DNA of 64,000 bases from Clostridia bacterium (GCA_017461475.1 JAFTXX010000001.1:16555-80554); one strand, 5' to 3'. Numbered from the stretch's first letter, positions 17,295-27,162 are shown. Notes: a model not told the origin generated them from the letters alone. Made by a program: numbers and translations.

Positions 17295-18053
17295 ATGGAA
17301 AAACATCTTGTATTTTTTGACGTTGACGGCACTTTGATGCACCACCATGATACAGTTTATGAGTGTGACGTCGCCGCCCTTAAAAAGCTCAAAGCCGCAG
17401 GGCATGAAATATTTTTAAACACGGGCAGAAGCCGTTCAATCTTGCCGAAAGACCTGCTTAAAAAGGTCAAGTTTGACGGTTTCGTTTGCGGCTCGTCTTA
17501 TGTGGAGTACCACGGCAAAGTTCTGCACCGCGAGTGCGTTGACGATGAGACTTTGCGCGGGTTTTGCCGCTATGCAAAGGATAACGGTATCAAACTTTTG
17601 CTCGAAGGCGAGGCACAGTCCTACGGTGTAAACCAAGGCTGTTTTCACCCGTGCGTTGATATCACCGAGGCGCTTGAAGACTGTCTCATAGACCCCGGTT
17701 TTATGCGCGTGACCAAGCTTACCGCCGACCGCGACATCCCAAAGAGAGTGTATGACCGTTTTCCGAGGATACGCTGTATCAATTTCGGCGGTTACAGTGA
17801 GCAGATAGTTGCGGGATATGACAAGGCGTACGGCATGAAACTGCTTTGCGATAAACTCGGTGTTCCTTACAAAAACACCGCCGCTTTCGGCGACAGTGTA
17901 AACGATATTGAAATGTTGAAGTTCGCAGGCAAAAGCGTGATAATGAAGCAGGCTGCCGAAAAACTTGACGAATTTGCAACCTTCCGCGCTACTGTCGATG
18001 AGGGTGGTGTTTGTGAAGGAATTGAAAAACTATTCTTTGGAGAAGAAAAATGA
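17295..18053 (+). CDS. Cof-type HAD phosphatase
   Basis: Haloacid dehalogenase superfamily hydrolase of 252 residues, subclass IIB. Motif I is FFDVDGTLMHH, motif II is LNTGRS, and motifs III/IV fall in GDSVNDIEMLKFAG. The cap domain in between (about 85-185) fits sugar or nucleotide phosphates, but the substrate cannot be predicted. The start is two bases after the CapA stop and the end overlaps the next gene by four bases (ATGA), so it belongs to one operon. Confidence 0.9.
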   Translation: MEKHLVFFDVDGTLMHHHDTVYECDVAALKKLKAAGHEIFLNTGRSRSILPKDLLKKVKFDGFVCGSSYVEYHGKVLHRECVDDETLRGFCRYAKDNGIKLLLEGEAQSYGVNQGCFHPCVDITEALEDCLIDPGFMRVTKLTADRDIPKRVYDRFPRIRCINFGGYSEQIVAGYDKAYGMKLLCDKLGVPYKNTAAFGDSVNDIEMLKFAGKSVIMKQAAEKLDEFATFRATVDEGGVCEGIEKLFFGEEK

Positions 18054-18868
18054 ACAGTTACGAAATTGCCGAAAAACTCAGCGGCGATACCGATAAAGAT
18101 ATAGAACTTCTGACATCCATGATGCTCAGCGAGCGTGACCGCGAGACAAAGCGCACTATTATTGAACTGCTTGACCGCGTCAACGACTATGCGCACCTTA
18201 CAGAGCGCGGACTTACGCCGAGCGGTGTAAGATATTTTGATTTTGTTGTCGGCGACTGCCTTTTTGAAATGCCGAGCGACGATGTTATCGACGCGCTCAG
18301 TGCGGCAAAGAAAGGAGCCGAAAACGGCGATGCCGAGGCGCAGTATACATACGCAATGTACATTCTCGGCGGCGCGCTCGGCTACCCCGATTATACCGCG
18401 GTCGTGGACCTGCTTAAAAAATCCGCGGAGCAGGGCAACAGCGGCGCTCTTTACGAACTCGGCGTTTGCTACATGAACGGCGAGGGTGTCCGCAATGACT
18501 CCCTTGAGACCGAGCGCCTTTGGAAACGCGCCGTAGAACTTGGTAATGTTGACGCGATGGTTGCACTCGGCGCCGCATACCGCGGCGGCAAAGGATTGCC
18601 CGAAAATCCGAAAGGCTGCTTTGAGATGTACAAGGCGGCGGCGGACGCGGGCAGCAGCGCTGGTTATTTGCACCTCGGCATCTGCTATTTCAACGGCACT
18701 GGTACCGAAGCTGATATCGAAAAGGCGATAGCAACCGTGCAGATAGCGGAAGATATGGGAAATTCGGATGCAAAAATGCTGCTTAAACGCATGCAGAGAT
18801 ATTACGAGGAGGAAGACCTTGATGAACTCGAAATTGCCGCTCGAAATAGAGAGAAAATTTCTGATTGA
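18050..18868 (+). CDS. Sel1-like repeat protein
   Basis: A 272-residue protein with about five Sel1-type repeats from residue 95 on (AEAQYTYAMYILGG; SGALYELGVCYMNGEGV; VDAMVALGAAYRGGKGL; SAGYLHLGICYFNGTGT; SDAKMLLKRM). Such alpha/alpha repeats make protein-protein contacts. There is no signal peptide, so it should be cytoplasmic. It overlaps the HAD gene by four bases, and its end overlaps the CYTH gene by 47 bases in another frame. The binding partner is unknown. Confidence 0.85.
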   Translation: MNSYEIAEKLSGDTDKDIELLTSMMLSERDRETKRTIIELLDRVNDYAHLTERGLTPSGVRYFDFVVGDCLFEMPSDDVIDALSAAKKGAENGDAEAQYTYAMYILGGALGYPDYTAVVDLLKKSAEQGNSGALYELGVCYMNGEGVRNDSLETERLWKRAVELGNVDAMVALGAAYRGGKGLPENPKGCFEMYKAAADAGSSAGYLHLGICYFNGTGTEADIEKAIATVQIAEDMGNSDAKMLLKRMQRYYEEEDLDELEIAARNREKISD

Positions 18869-19328
18869 GTACCCCGATTTAAAGGAACTTGAGAGACTTT
18901 CAAACGGTAACTTTTCGGATATTTCGCAGACATATCTCACATCGGAAAAAGGCACAAGTGAGCGCGTCCGCGCAAGAACGCGCGGCGGTGTTACCGTGTA
19001 CACCCACAACACAAAGATAAAACTTTCGTCAATGAAACGCATCGAACTTGAAGACGAGGTAAGTGAGGAAGAGTACAAAGAACTGCAAAAACGCGCCGAC
19101 CCCGCCTGCCGCACCATAGAAAAAGTGCGCTACTGCGTACCGCACGGCGGATTTGTCTTTGAAATAGATGTATTTCCGTTTTGGAGCGACAAAGCGTTTA
19201 TGGAAGTGGAAATGCCGAGTGAGGACACCCCGGTGGAACTCCCCGATTTTGTAAAAATCATCCGCGAAGTCACCGATGATAACCGCTATACCAACCACGC
19301 GCTTGCAATAGAACTGCCGGAGGATTAA
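18822..19328 (+). CDS. CYTH domain protein (triphosphate tunnel metalloenzyme)
   Basis: A 168-residue protein of the CYTH/TTM family. The start MNSKLPLEIERKFLI at 18822 follows GAGGAGG and gives the defining ExExK motif as E8, E10 and K12. Further tunnel residues are visible in TSERVRARTRGG, ELEDEVSEEEY and VFEIDVFPFW. Relatives hydrolyse inorganic triphosphate or, less often, other triphosphorylated compounds in the cytoplasm; the substrate here is not known. It lies within the same operon as the HAD and Sel1 genes. Confidence 0.88.
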   Translation: MNSKLPLEIERKFLIEYPDLKELERLSNGNFSDISQTYLTSEKGTSERVRARTRGGVTVYTHNTKIKLSSMKRIELEDEVSEEEYKELQKRADPACRTIEKVRYCVPHGGFVFEIDVFPFWSDKAFMEVEMPSEDTPVELPDFVKIIREVTDDNRYTNHALAIELPED

Positions 19329-19332
19329 TTAT

Positions 19333-19698
19333 ATGTTTGGTTTAATTGAATTTATTTTCCCGATATTTTTTATTGCCATATTCGGCATTGTTATCGGAAC
19401 GTTTGTCGGTACTGCCGTCAAAGGCGTTAAGACATGGAACAAAAATAACAACTCGCCCCGTCTTACCGTATGGGCAAAGGTGGTTACCAAGCGCAACCAC
19501 ACGGGTGTACACAGTCACAATCACGGTGGGCATCACCACACCACTCATTCAAGTACATACTTTGTAACGTTTGAAGTTGAAAGCGGTGACCGCATGGAAC
19601 TTCAAATGGACGGTTTTGAGTTTGGTATGCTTGTCGAGGGCGACGAAGGAAAACTTACCTTCCAGGGTACAAGATACCTCGGTTTTGAGAGAGAATAA
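19333..19698 (+). CDS. DUF2500 family membrane protein
   Basis: A 121-residue protein with one N-terminal membrane segment (about 5-30), then a small soluble domain. The domain has the DUF2500 pattern: VWAKVVTKRNHTG, TYFVTFEVESGDRMEL and LVEGDEGKLTFQGTRYLGFE. A histidine-rich stretch near residue 56 (HSHNHGGHHHTTH) is typical of the family and could bind metal. The function is unknown. The 3' end overlaps the following gene by one base. Confidence 0.85.
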   Translation: MFGLIEFIFPIFFIAIFGIVIGTFVGTAVKGVKTWNKNNNSPRLTVWAKVVTKRNHTGVHSHNHGGHHHTTHSSTYFVTFEVESGDRMELQMDGFEFGMLVEGDEGKLTFQGTRYLGFERE

Positions 19699-20174
19699 TG
19701 AAGAAATATATTGGAATTGCAATAGCCTTGTGTTTGCTGATAGGTGTATCGGCGTTTGCTCTCACGCGCGGCGAAAATAAATTGCTGAGCGAAAGCAACA
19801 TCACCGAGATTCCTTGCGACGGCGTTACGCTTACAGTTTCGGCGACGCACAGCGAAGTGGAGTATACAATAGAAAGTTCCACAGTGGATTATATTGTATA
19901 TGACGGCTATAATGACAGTATGCGGCTTGAAATGCTGCGGGACGGAAAATGGTATAAGGTGCAAGCCACGGGAAAAAGCCATGACGAACCTGCCGCCGTT
20001 TCCCCGAACAACAGCCACACAGTGCGCCTTAAATGGAAAGATGTGTACAAGTATAATATGGAAAGCGGTCAGTACCGCCTTGTATACACCTTTTGGGCAA
20101 TGGACAAATCAAAAGGCCACCCGCCCGTAGAGAGCGATAGTTATGTTGTAATACAAGAATTTGTTATACAGTAA
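19698..20174 (+). CDS. Secreted or membrane-anchored protein with a possible Ig-like fold
   Basis: A 158-residue protein with an N-terminal hydrophobic segment (residues 4-22) that could be a signal peptide or anchor. The rest is rich in beta-type stretches, and the ending SGQYRLVYTF...DSYVVIQEFVI is like small bacterial Ig-like domains. I do not recognise a named family with certainty. It is the last gene of the operon that begins with the radical SAM gene; it overlaps the DUF2500 gene by one base and is followed by a MITE-like element. Confidence 0.7.
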   Translation: MKKYIGIAIALCLLIGVSAFALTRGENKLLSESNITEIPCDGVTLTVSATHSEVEYTIESSTVDYIVYDGYNDSMRLEMLRDGKWYKVQATGKSHDEPAAVSPNNSHTVRLKWKDVYKYNMESGQYRLVYTFWAMDKSKGHPPVESDSYVVIQEFVIQ

Positions 20175-20215
20175 AAACGACCTCGCGGATTCATTAAACT
20201 GAAATAGTCAAATGC

Positions 20216-20459
20216 TAAATTAATGTTTATGTTACAAACATCTCCGCCCGAGATCGCAACGCTGACGCTCAAGGATGACAAGGGCGGGATTAATCAAAGT
20301 GCTGAAAAGGCTTATTTTATAGCATTGTAACAACCCCCGCTTGTCATCCTCGAACGGAGCACAAGGAACCGAAGGTTGCTGCCATACTCGCAAAGCGAGT
20401 ATGGGCGGAGTGAAGGATCTTGCGGGGAGATGTTTGCTTATACGCTAAACATTAATTTA
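20216..20459. repeat. MITE-like element, copy A
   Basis: 244 bp bounded by perfect 14-bp inverted ends TAAATTAATGTTTA and TAAACATTAATTTA. Inside the ends, CATCTCCGCCCGAGATC is mirrored by GATCTTGCGGGGAGATG. A hairpin CCATACTCGC/GCGAGTATGG is carried in the interior. It encodes no protein. It fills most of the gap between the secreted-protein gene and polA. Confidence 0.9.
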
Positions 20460-20483
20460 CTTCACAAAACATTTACAAAAAGC

Positions 20484-20529
20484 AAAAAAACCTTACAATT
20501 TCCGTAAAAACGGGCTTTGTAAGGTTTTC
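20484..20529 (-). terminator. Intrinsic terminator of polA
   Basis: On the minus strand, AACCTTACAAA pairs with the downstream TTGTAAGGTT, followed by a T-run. It lies 21 bases beyond the polA stop. Confidence 0.8.
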
Positions 20530-20549
20530 TTCTTGCAACTTTTTGCTAA

Positions 20550-23066
20550 CTATTTATTCTCATACCACGTGTCGCCTACGGTAAGTTCCACAGACAGCGG
20601 CACTGACAGTTTCACCGCGTTTTCCATTTCGTGGCGGAGAATTTCGGCGGCTTTATCGGCACAGTCGCGGGACGCTTCAACCAGCAGTTCGTCATGGACT
20701 TGCAAAATAAGTTTTGCGTCGATGTTTGCTTCTTTTAGCGCACGGCGTGTGTTTATCATCGCTATTTTGATGATGTCTGCCGCACTGCCTTGAATTGGAC
20801 TGTTCATTGCGACGCGTTCGCCGAAATTTTTCATATTCTTGTTTGACGCGCTGAGTTCGGGGATATAACGGCGTCTTTTGAAGATGGTTTCAACGTAGCC
20901 TTTGTCATAAGCGGATGCTATGGTATCTTTGAGGTAGCGGTCGATAGCGCCGAAACGCTCAAGGTAACTCTTGATGTATTCGTCAGCCTGCTTTTTTGTT
21001 ATGCCGAGATCCATAGCAAGACTAAACGCGCCGATGCCGTAGACAATGCCGAAGTTTACTGCCTTTGCACGTTTGCGAAGCTCGCTTGTTACTGCGCCGA
21101 GCGGCACGCCGAATACGGCGGACGCGGTGGACGCGTGAATGTCCTCGCCCGAGAGAAACGCGTTTATCATGGTTTCGTCGCCAGCGATGTGCGCAAGCAG
21201 GCGAAGTTCGATTTGTGAGTAGTCAGCGTCGATCAGTACGTGGTTTTCGTCGCAGGGAATAAAGTAACGGCGGAGTTCGTGCCCCATCTCGGTGCGGATA
21301 GGGATGTTCTGCAGATTAGGTTCAGCGGAAGAAAGTCTGCCGGTCGCCGTGCCCGTTTGCTTAAAGACGGTGTGTACCTTGCTTTCGCTGTCTGCAACTT
21401 TCAAAAGTCCGTCTACATAGGTGCTGCACAGTTTTGATACCTTGCGGAACTCAAGCACTTCGTCGATTATCGGATGATATGGGCGAAGTTTTTCGAGTAC
21501 CTCTGCATTTGTGGAGTAGCCGGTCTTTGTCTTCTTCAGGCAGGGAAGTCCGAGACGCTCAAACAGCACTTCGCCGAGTTGTTTCGGAGAGTTGATGTTG
21601 AACTCGCCACCGGCAAGCATGTAAATTCGTTCTTCAAGTTCGCCTTGCAGAGTTTTTAACTGTTCGCCGTAGTTTGCAAGCCCCTCGGTGTCAAGCTTGA
21701 AACCGTCGGTTTCCATCTCATAAAGCACGCGGCAGAGAGGGAGCTCCATGTCGCTGTAAAGCGACTCTATGCCGTCGGCTTTCAGCCGCTCGGAAGTCGC
21801 TTCGTAAATGCGGTAGATAACGCCTGCCGCGGGAACATCGGTGTTCACACCTTCGTTTGCGTATGCGGCGGCAAGGCGGTCAAGTTCAAACGAGCCTTCG
21901 CCGGCGTTTATCGCATAAGCGGCAAGCATGATGTCGTATGCGTTTTCGCTCGGCAAAAATCCGTGCGGCGCGCACATTGCCGAGAGACCTTTCAGGTCGT
22001 GACAGATAAGATTGTCGCTTTCAAGCAAAGACTTGAGTTCGTCAAAGTTTGCTTCGGTTACATATACATTCTTACCGTCCGAGAAAGAAAACTTATTGCC
22101 GAACGGAGCAAATGAAAATTTATCGGTAAGCTTTTCCCCAAGTTCTTTGCCCCCGATTTCGGTAACTTCTTCGGTTGCTGCTTCGGGGTTCGGAGAATCG
22201 CTTTCACTAAGTCCGAATTTTTTTATAAAAGCCGAAAATTCAAGGCGTGTAAAAAGGGCATAAAGAGCTGCGCGGTCGGTTTCTTTTACCGCTGTGTCCT
22301 CAACGGTTACTCCACAGGGCGCGTCGGTGTCGATGCGCGCGAGCGTCTGTGACAGAAATGCATTGTCGCGGTCAGCGCGTAGTTTGTCCTTTTGCTTTTC
22401 GCTTATCTTGTCGGTACTTTCAAGTTCCGCATAGACATTTTCGAGTGTGCCAAAGTCGCTGATTAACTTAAGCGCACCCTTTTCGCCGATGCCTGCAATA
22501 CCGGGGATGTTGTCCGATTTGTCGCCCATTATCGCCTTGACATCAACAAACTGCGTCGGCTCAACGCCGTAGTGGTTTAGAAACTCGGCGCGGTCAAAGT
22601 TTATCGTCTCTGTGTTGGTGCAGAGCAATACGGTGACATTGGCACCGATAAGTTGCAGAGAGTCGCGGTCACCCGTGAGAACGTATGCGTTCATCCCCGC
22701 GTTTGCTGCGCGGTTTGCAAGAGTACCGATGATGTCATCCGCCTCATAGCCCTCTTTTTCGACAACGGTAAGCCCCATCGCGCGTAGAATGTCCTTGGCG
22801 GGAGCAAACTGCATGAGCAGTTCATCGGGAGTTGCCCGTCTGCCTGCCTTGTAGTCTGCGTACATTTTGTGACGGAAGGTAGGAGCTTTTAAATCAAAGG
22901 CAACTGCCGCATAGTCGGGGTCAACCGCCTTCAAATGCTTTTCAATTATATTTACCATGCCGTAGATGGCATTTGTGTGCATGCCGTCTTTGGTGGTCAG
23001 CGGACGCACGCCGTAGAACGCGCGGTTTATTATACTGTTGCCGTCAATTACCAGAAGTTTTTTCAT
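20550..23066 (-). CDS. polA: DNA polymerase I
   Basis: Repair and Okazaki-fragment polymerase of 838 residues. The 5' nuclease domain (about 1-290) starts MKKLLVIDGNSIINRAFYG and includes GDKSDNIPGIAGIGEKGA. The middle domain lacks the acidic residues of an active proofreading exonuclease, as in Bacillus and Thermus enzymes. The polymerase domain has motif A DYSQIELRLLAHIAGDE, motif B KAVNFGIVYGIGAF and motif C QVHDELLVE. The AAAGGAAAT ribosome binding site lies within the end of the upstream membrane-protein gene, which overlaps the start by 23 bases. Confidence 0.97.
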   Translation of the reverse strand: MKKLLVIDGNSIINRAFYGVRPLTTKDGMHTNAIYGMVNIIEKHLKAVDPDYAAVAFDLKAPTFRHKMYADYKAGRRATPDELLMQFAPAKDILRAMGLTVVEKEGYEADDIIGTLANRAANAGMNAYVLTGDRDSLQLIGANVTVLLCTNTETINFDRAEFLNHYGVEPTQFVDVKAIMGDKSDNIPGIAGIGEKGALKLISDFGTLENVYAELESTDKISEKQKDKLRADRDNAFLSQTLARIDTDAPCGVTVEDTAVKETDRAALYALFTRLEFSAFIKKFGLSESDSPNPEAATEEVTEIGGKELGEKLTDKFSFAPFGNKFSFSDGKNVYVTEANFDELKSLLESDNLICHDLKGLSAMCAPHGFLPSENAYDIMLAAYAINAGEGSFELDRLAAAYANEGVNTDVPAAGVIYRIYEATSERLKADGIESLYSDMELPLCRVLYEMETDGFKLDTEGLANYGEQLKTLQGELEERIYMLAGGEFNINSPKQLGEVLFERLGLPCLKKTKTGYSTNAEVLEKLRPYHPIIDEVLEFRKVSKLCSTYVDGLLKVADSESKVHTVFKQTGTATGRLSSAEPNLQNIPIRTEMGHELRRYFIPCDENHVLIDADYSQIELRLLAHIAGDETMINAFLSGEDIHASTASAVFGVPLGAVTSELRKRAKAVNFGIVYGIGAFSLAMDLGITKKQADEYIKSYLERFGAIDRYLKDTIASAYDKGYVETIFKRRRYIPELSASNKNMKNFGERVAMNSPIQGSAADIIKIAMINTRRALKEANIDAKLILQVHDELLVEASRDCADKAAEILRHEMENAVKLSVPLSVELTVGDTWYENK

Positions 23067-23880
23067 TTTCTTTAATTTCCTTTTCTTCTGCAGTCGGCTT
23101 GGTCAGCGCAATGGTGATAAGTCTTACAAGATGATAAACGCCAAGCATGAGAATTATAACATCGTAGTAAATATCGGTAAGTGGAGCCGAAAGGTTGGCT
23201 ACTGCGTAAATAAGGTCGGGTATCGCGAGCGCAAATGAAAGCACAACGGCGGTGGGAGCAAATGCAAGATAGCGACGAAGACACGGACGGCCGAGATAAG
23301 AGTTGGCTTCGGCAACCGTTGCAAGCATCAAAAAGATTGCCGCCGCATAGCAGAGCACTATAGAATGGTTGATGTAAGAAACGGACATGTCAAAGTACAG
23401 ACCGAAAACGAGTGCAAGAAGTACAAGCGCACTGCCGCTGCACAGAAGTGCACGGACCTCTCCGATTTTTGCATTGTAAGACACAAAGTAGAGAAGTGCA
23501 ACCACTGCAAACAGCGTCATAAGCAGCGAAGCTGGGCTGAAAGATGCATGTCGGATGATTAAAATTTTACCCAAGCTGTAAACAATAAAACCGGCGAAAA
23601 CGCATGTCGCTACCATAGAAACAATATGCAAACTGCGGCTGTCCGGAAGTGAAAACGGATTTTTTTCTTCCTTTATATATATATACGCCGTTGCAAACAC
23701 AATTACGGCAAGCGCGGTGAGCAAACAGTTAAATACTACTTGCAAGCTTTTGTCGGTGTAGAATCCTTCAACACCGTTGTAGGCGGTCATAAGAACCGCG
23801 CGGATAATAACAGCGGCAACAGAGAACAAAGCGGCAACCGCCGTCACGGCTTTTGAAAATACAGATGATTTGGTAGTCAT
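23044..23880 (-). CDS. Polytopic membrane protein of unknown function
   Basis: A 278-residue integral membrane protein starting MTTKSSVFSKAV at 23880, with GAAGGACA upstream. About eight hydrophobic segments can be counted, with a charged cytoplasmic tail rich in Lys and Glu at the C-terminus. No transport or enzyme motif is visible. It is encoded directly upstream of polA with a 23-base overlap, so the two are co-transcribed; a functional link is not evident. Confidence 0.75.
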   Translation of the reverse strand: MTTKSSVFSKAVTAVAALFSVAAVIIRAVLMTAYNGVEGFYTDKSLQVVFNCLLTALAVIVFATAYIYIKEEKNPFSLPDSRSLHIVSMVATCVFAGFIVYSLGKILIIRHASFSPASLLMTLFAVVALLYFVSYNAKIGEVRALLCSGSALVLLALVFGLYFDMSVSYINHSIVLCYAAAIFLMLATVAEANSYLGRPCLRRYLAFAPTAVVLSFALAIPDLIYAVANLSAPLTDIYYDVIILMLGVYHLVRLITIALTKPTAEEKEIKENEKTSGN

Positions 23881-24029
23881 AAAATGTCCTTCTTTCAATA
23901 GACTGTATATATTCTATCATATTATTAAAAAAAATAACAGAGGTAGAGTGAAAAAACTTCAAATATTGCATATGTGCAAAATGCACAAAAAAAGCTTTGA
24001 AAGTTCTCATATTTTTTCTATAAAAAAAC

Positions 24030-24058
24030 TTGCATTTTTGCGACTTTTCTTGTATAAT
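24030..24058 (+). promoter_or_regulatory. Promoter of the S10 ribosomal operon
   Basis: TTGCAT at 24030-24035, 17-base spacer, TATAAT at 24053-24058. The region 23881-24029 upstream is AT-rich and holds nothing else I can identify. Confidence 0.75.
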
Positions 24059-24064
24059 GATAGG

Positions 24065-24310
24065 GCTTGATATGCGATGAAGCGGGAGGTTGCCGTAGAA
24101 ATGCGGGTAATTTCCGTGGAGTATGTCCGATAACCGGGCGAAAACAAGATTATACTTTGCACCGTGCGGTGCTACAAAAAGAGTATTCGCGTTACCGGTA
24201 TTTACTATGGCTGCAAACCGCCGTTTGCAGAGGTGGTAAGTGCCGGGTTCACAAAGGGAATGCTTGAAACGCACGGCACAGTGTTGAGTGCATCGCCCCA
24301 CTAATTAATT
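24065..24310 (+). promoter_or_regulatory. Leader of the S10 operon (probable autoregulatory RNA)
   Basis: About 260 untranslated bases between the promoter and rpsJ. The segment contains GC-rich complementary stretches (for example GGGAGGTTGCC and AAACCGCCGTTTGC). S10 operons in many bacteria carry leaders bound by L4; here this is inferred from position and length only. No T-run terminator is seen before the rpsJ ribosome binding site. Confidence 0.5.
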
Positions 24311-24328
24311 TAGAAGGAGGCAAACAAA

Positions 24329-24637
24329 ATGGCAGTCAATGAGAAAATCAGAATCAGACTGAAGAGCTACGACCACACTCTTATCGATACGGCGGCAGAA
24401 AAGATAGTGGAAGTTGCTAAGAGAAACGGTGCAACCGTTTCGGGTCCTGTGCCGCTCCCTACTGAGAAGGAAATCGTAACCATTCTCCGTGCGGTTCACA
24501 AGTACAAGGACAGCCGTGAGCAGTTCGAAATGCGCACACACAAGAGACTGATCGACATCATCAAACCCTCTAAGGCAGTTGTTGAAGCAATCGCTGCAAC
24601 CGAACTTCCTGCAGGTGTTGAGATTGAAATCATCTAA
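24329..24637 (+). CDS. rpsJ: 30S ribosomal protein S10
   Basis: First gene of the S10-spc-alpha operon; 102 residues, normal length. The protein sits in the 30S head and is also the NusE factor in antitermination. Seen: the start [16 protein letters not shown], then [10 protein letters not shown] and [17 protein letters not shown] lies ten bases upstream of ATG. Confidence 0.98.
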   Translation: MAVNEKIRIRLKSYDHTLIDTAAEKIVEVAKRNGATVSGPVPLPTEKEIVTILRAVHKYKDSREQFEMRTHKRLIDIIKPSKAVVEAIAATELPAGVEIEII

Positions 24638-24723
24638 GTCTCAAAGACCATTGGTCAAGTTGGTATGAACGGGAAACCGAAATTCAAGCATGCCAACCAA
24701 TAACTTATGGAGGAAAAGAAACA

Positions 24724-25356
24724 ATGAAGAAAGCAATCATTGGTAAGAAGCTCGGCATGACACAGATCTTCCTTGAAGACGGCAGTGTCGTTCCGGTAAC
24801 CGTAATTGAAGCTGGCCCTTGCACAGTGGCTCAGAAGAAGACGGTTGAAACAGACGGTTATGATGCAGTACAGCTCGCATTCGGCGATGTTAAGGAAAAG
24901 CACATGACCAAGGCAGAAATCGGTCACTTCAAGAAGGCCGGTGTTGATGCCAAGAAGCACCTCAAGGAATTCAGACTTGACAACGCTTCCGAGATGAACG
25001 TTGGTGACGTTGTATCAGCCGATACCTTCGCCGCAGGCGACAAGGTCGACATCACAGGTATAACAAAGGGCCGCGGTTATTCGGGCGCTGTTAAGAGATG
25101 GGGCAACCACATACTTCGTATGACTCACGGTACCGGTCCTATCCACCGTCAGGTTGGTTCTATGGGCGCTAACTCATCGCCTTCTAGAGTTTTCAAGAAC
25201 AAGAAGATGGCAGGACAGTACGGTAACGAGCAGGTAACTGTTCTCAACCTTGCTGTTGTTAAAATAGACGCGGAAAAGAACATCATCGCTGTTAAGGGTG
25301 CCGTTCCCGGTGCCAAGGGCGGTATCGTGTTCATCCGCAACTCGGTTAAAGCATAA
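24724..25356 (+). CDS. rplC: 50S ribosomal protein L3
   Basis: Early 50S assembly protein of 210 residues whose long loop reaches the peptidyl transferase centre. Seen: [16 protein letters not shown], then [15 protein letters not shown], then [21 protein letters not shown]. It follows rpsJ after 86 bases with its own AGGAGGAA-type site. Confidence 0.98.
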   Translation: MKKAIIGKKLGMTQIFLEDGSVVPVTVIEAGPCTVAQKKTVETDGYDAVQLAFGDVKEKHMTKAEIGHFKKAGVDAKKHLKEFRLDNASEMNVGDVVSADTFAAGDKVDITGITKGRGYSGAVKRWGNHILRMTHGTGPIHRQVGSMGANSSPSRVFKNKKMAGQYGNEQVTVLNLAVVKIDAEKNIIAVKGAVPGAKGGIVFIRNSVKA

Positions 25357-25376
25357 CGGAAGGAGGAAAAAACACA

Positions 25377-26000
25377 ATGCCAAACATTAAAGTAGTAAAC
25401 ATGGCAGGTAAGGAAGTGAGCGAGCTCACTCTCAGCGATAAAGTGTTCGGTGCCGAGGTTAAAGGCGCAGTCCTCCACTCTGCTGTAAAAGCTTACCTTG
25501 CAAATCAGAGACAGGGCACACAGTCCACTCTTACCCGCACCGAAGTAAGCGGCGGTGGTAAGAAGCCCTGGAAGCAGAAGGGTACCGGCCGTGCTCGTCA
25601 GGGTTCGACCCGTTCTCCTCAGTGGACACACGGTGGCGTAGCACTCGGCCCCAAGCCTCGTTGCTATCACATCACCCTTAATAAGAAAACCAAGAGAACA
25701 GCACTGTTCGGTGCACTTTCCGCTAAGGTCGCTGAGGGCAAGATGATCGTCGTTGACGAAATCAAGGCTACTGAGTACAAGACCAAGACCATGACCGCAA
25801 TGCTCGACGCTATCGGCGCTGACAAGAAGACACTCGTTGTTCTTCCTGAGGTTAACGCTATGGTTGTTAAGAGCTGCGGCAACATCGACGGCGTAAACAC
25901 CACCGTTTACAACTCCATCAATGTCTATGACATTCTTAACTGCGACACTCTCGTAGTTGATGCAGCTGCTGTAAAGAAGATTGAGGAGGTATATGCATAA
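25377..26000 (+). CDS. rplD: 50S ribosomal protein L4
   Basis: A 207-residue protein lining the peptide exit tunnel; in many bacteria it also represses its own operon through the leader. The basic extended loop is visible (GGGKKPWKQKGTGRARQGSTRSP). The stop overlaps the rplW start by one base (TAATG). Confidence 0.98.
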   Translation: MPNIKVVNMAGKEVSELTLSDKVFGAEVKGAVLHSAVKAYLANQRQGTQSTLTRTEVSGGGKKPWKQKGTGRARQGSTRSPQWTHGGVALGPKPRCYHITLNKKTKRTALFGALSAKVAEGKMIVVDEIKATEYKTKTMTAMLDAIGADKKTLVVLPEVNAMVVKSCGNIDGVNTTVYNSINVYDILNCDTLVVDAAAVKKIEEVYA

Positions 26001-26293
26001 TGAAACTTTCACAGGACATTATCATTAAGCCTATCATCACTGAGAAGAGTATGGATATGCTTGCTGACAAGCGCTACGTATTCAAGGTAGCTGATGACGC
26101 AACAAAGCCTGAGATTGCTGCTGCAATTGAGGAAATGTTTGATGTTGAAGTTGCAAGTGTTAATACTATCAGCATGAAGAAGAAGCCCAAGAGACTTGGC
26201 GTTCACGCAGGTTTCACCGGCGAGTGGAAAAAGGCTATCGTAACTCTGAAGCCTTCGTCGAAGACTATCGCGTTCTTCGACAGCATGAACTAA
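26000..26293 (+). CDS. rplW: 50S ribosomal protein L23
   Basis: A 97-residue exit-tunnel protein, the docking site for trigger factor and signal recognition particle. Family blocks seen: IIKPIITEKSM and YVFKVADDATKPEI. It is coupled to rplD by a one-base overlap. Confidence 0.98.
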   Translation: MKLSQDIIIKPIITEKSMDMLADKRYVFKVADDATKPEIAAAIEEMFDVEVASVNTISMKKKPKRLGVHAGFTGEWKKAIVTLKPSSKTIAFFDSMN

Positions 26294-26312
26294 GATAGGA
26301 GGATAAAGAAGA

Positions 26313-27143
26313 ATGCCTACTATTAAGTATAAGCCGACGACAAACGGCCGCAGAGGTATGACAGTACCCTCCTTCGAGGAAATTACCAAGTTTACCCCTG
26401 AGAAGAGCCTCATCGTCATTAAGAAGAAGCACTCCGGCCGTAACAGCTACGGCAGAATCACCGTTCGTCATCACGGCGGCGGAAACAAGCAGAAGTACCG
26501 TATTGTTGACTTCAAGCGCAACACTGAAGGTGCTGCAAAGGTTATCGGCGTTGAGTACGACCCTAACCGCACTGCTTACATCGCACTCCTTGAGTACGAA
26601 GACGGCACTAAGAGCTACATCATCGCTCCTGTTGGTCTTACCGACGGCGACGTAGTTTACTCCGGTGCTGACGCGGATATAAAGCCCGGTAACACACTTC
26701 CTGTGGCTAACATCCCTGTTGGTACTTTCATTTACAACATTGAACTTTACCCCGGCAAGGGCGGTCAGCTCGTTCGTAGCGCAGGTTGCGCAGCTCAGCT
26801 CATGGCTAAGGAAGACGGCGTAGCACAGGTTAGACTTCCTTCCGGCGAGGTTCGCATTATTCGCCTTGACTGCAAGGCTACCATCGGTCAGGTCGGCAAC
26901 ATTGAGCACGACACTGTTAAGGTTGGTAAGGCAGGTAAGACTCGTCATAAGGGTATCCGTCCTACCGTTCGCGGTTCTGTCATGAACCCCTGCGACCACC
27001 CTCACGGTGGTGGTGAGGGCCGCGCACCTATCGGTCGTCCCGGTCCTGTAACTCCTTGGGGCAAGCCTGCTCTCGGTCTTAAGACCAGAAACAAGAAGGC
27101 AAGAACCAACAAGTTCATCGTTAAGCGCAGAAACAGCAAGTAA
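26313..27143 (+). CDS. rplB: 50S ribosomal protein L2
   Basis: A 276-residue core protein required for subunit joining and peptidyl transfer. The C-terminal block [19 protein letters not shown] contains the conserved histidine near the active centre. The N-terminal start [17 protein letters not shown] is typical. It begins 19 bases after rplW, with AGGAGG upstream. Confidence 0.98.
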   Translation: MPTIKYKPTTNGRRGMTVPSFEEITKFTPEKSLIVIKKKHSGRNSYGRITVRHHGGGNKQKYRIVDFKRNTEGAAKVIGVEYDPNRTAYIALLEYEDGTKSYIIAPVGLTDGDVVYSGADADIKPGNTLPVANIPVGTFIYNIELYPGKGGQLVRSAGCAAQLMAKEDGVAQVRLPSGEVRIIRLDCKATIGQVGNIEHDTVKVGKAGKTRHKGIRPTVRGSVMNPCDHPHGGGEGRAPIGRPGPVTPWGKPALGLKTRNKKARTNKFIVKRRNSK

Positions 27144-27162
27144 GGAAAGAGAGGCACAGTAA

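Noticed and set aside
24067-24267. Open frame inside the S10 leader
   Set aside because: No ribosome binding site and no recognisable protein; the region is better explained as leader RNA.
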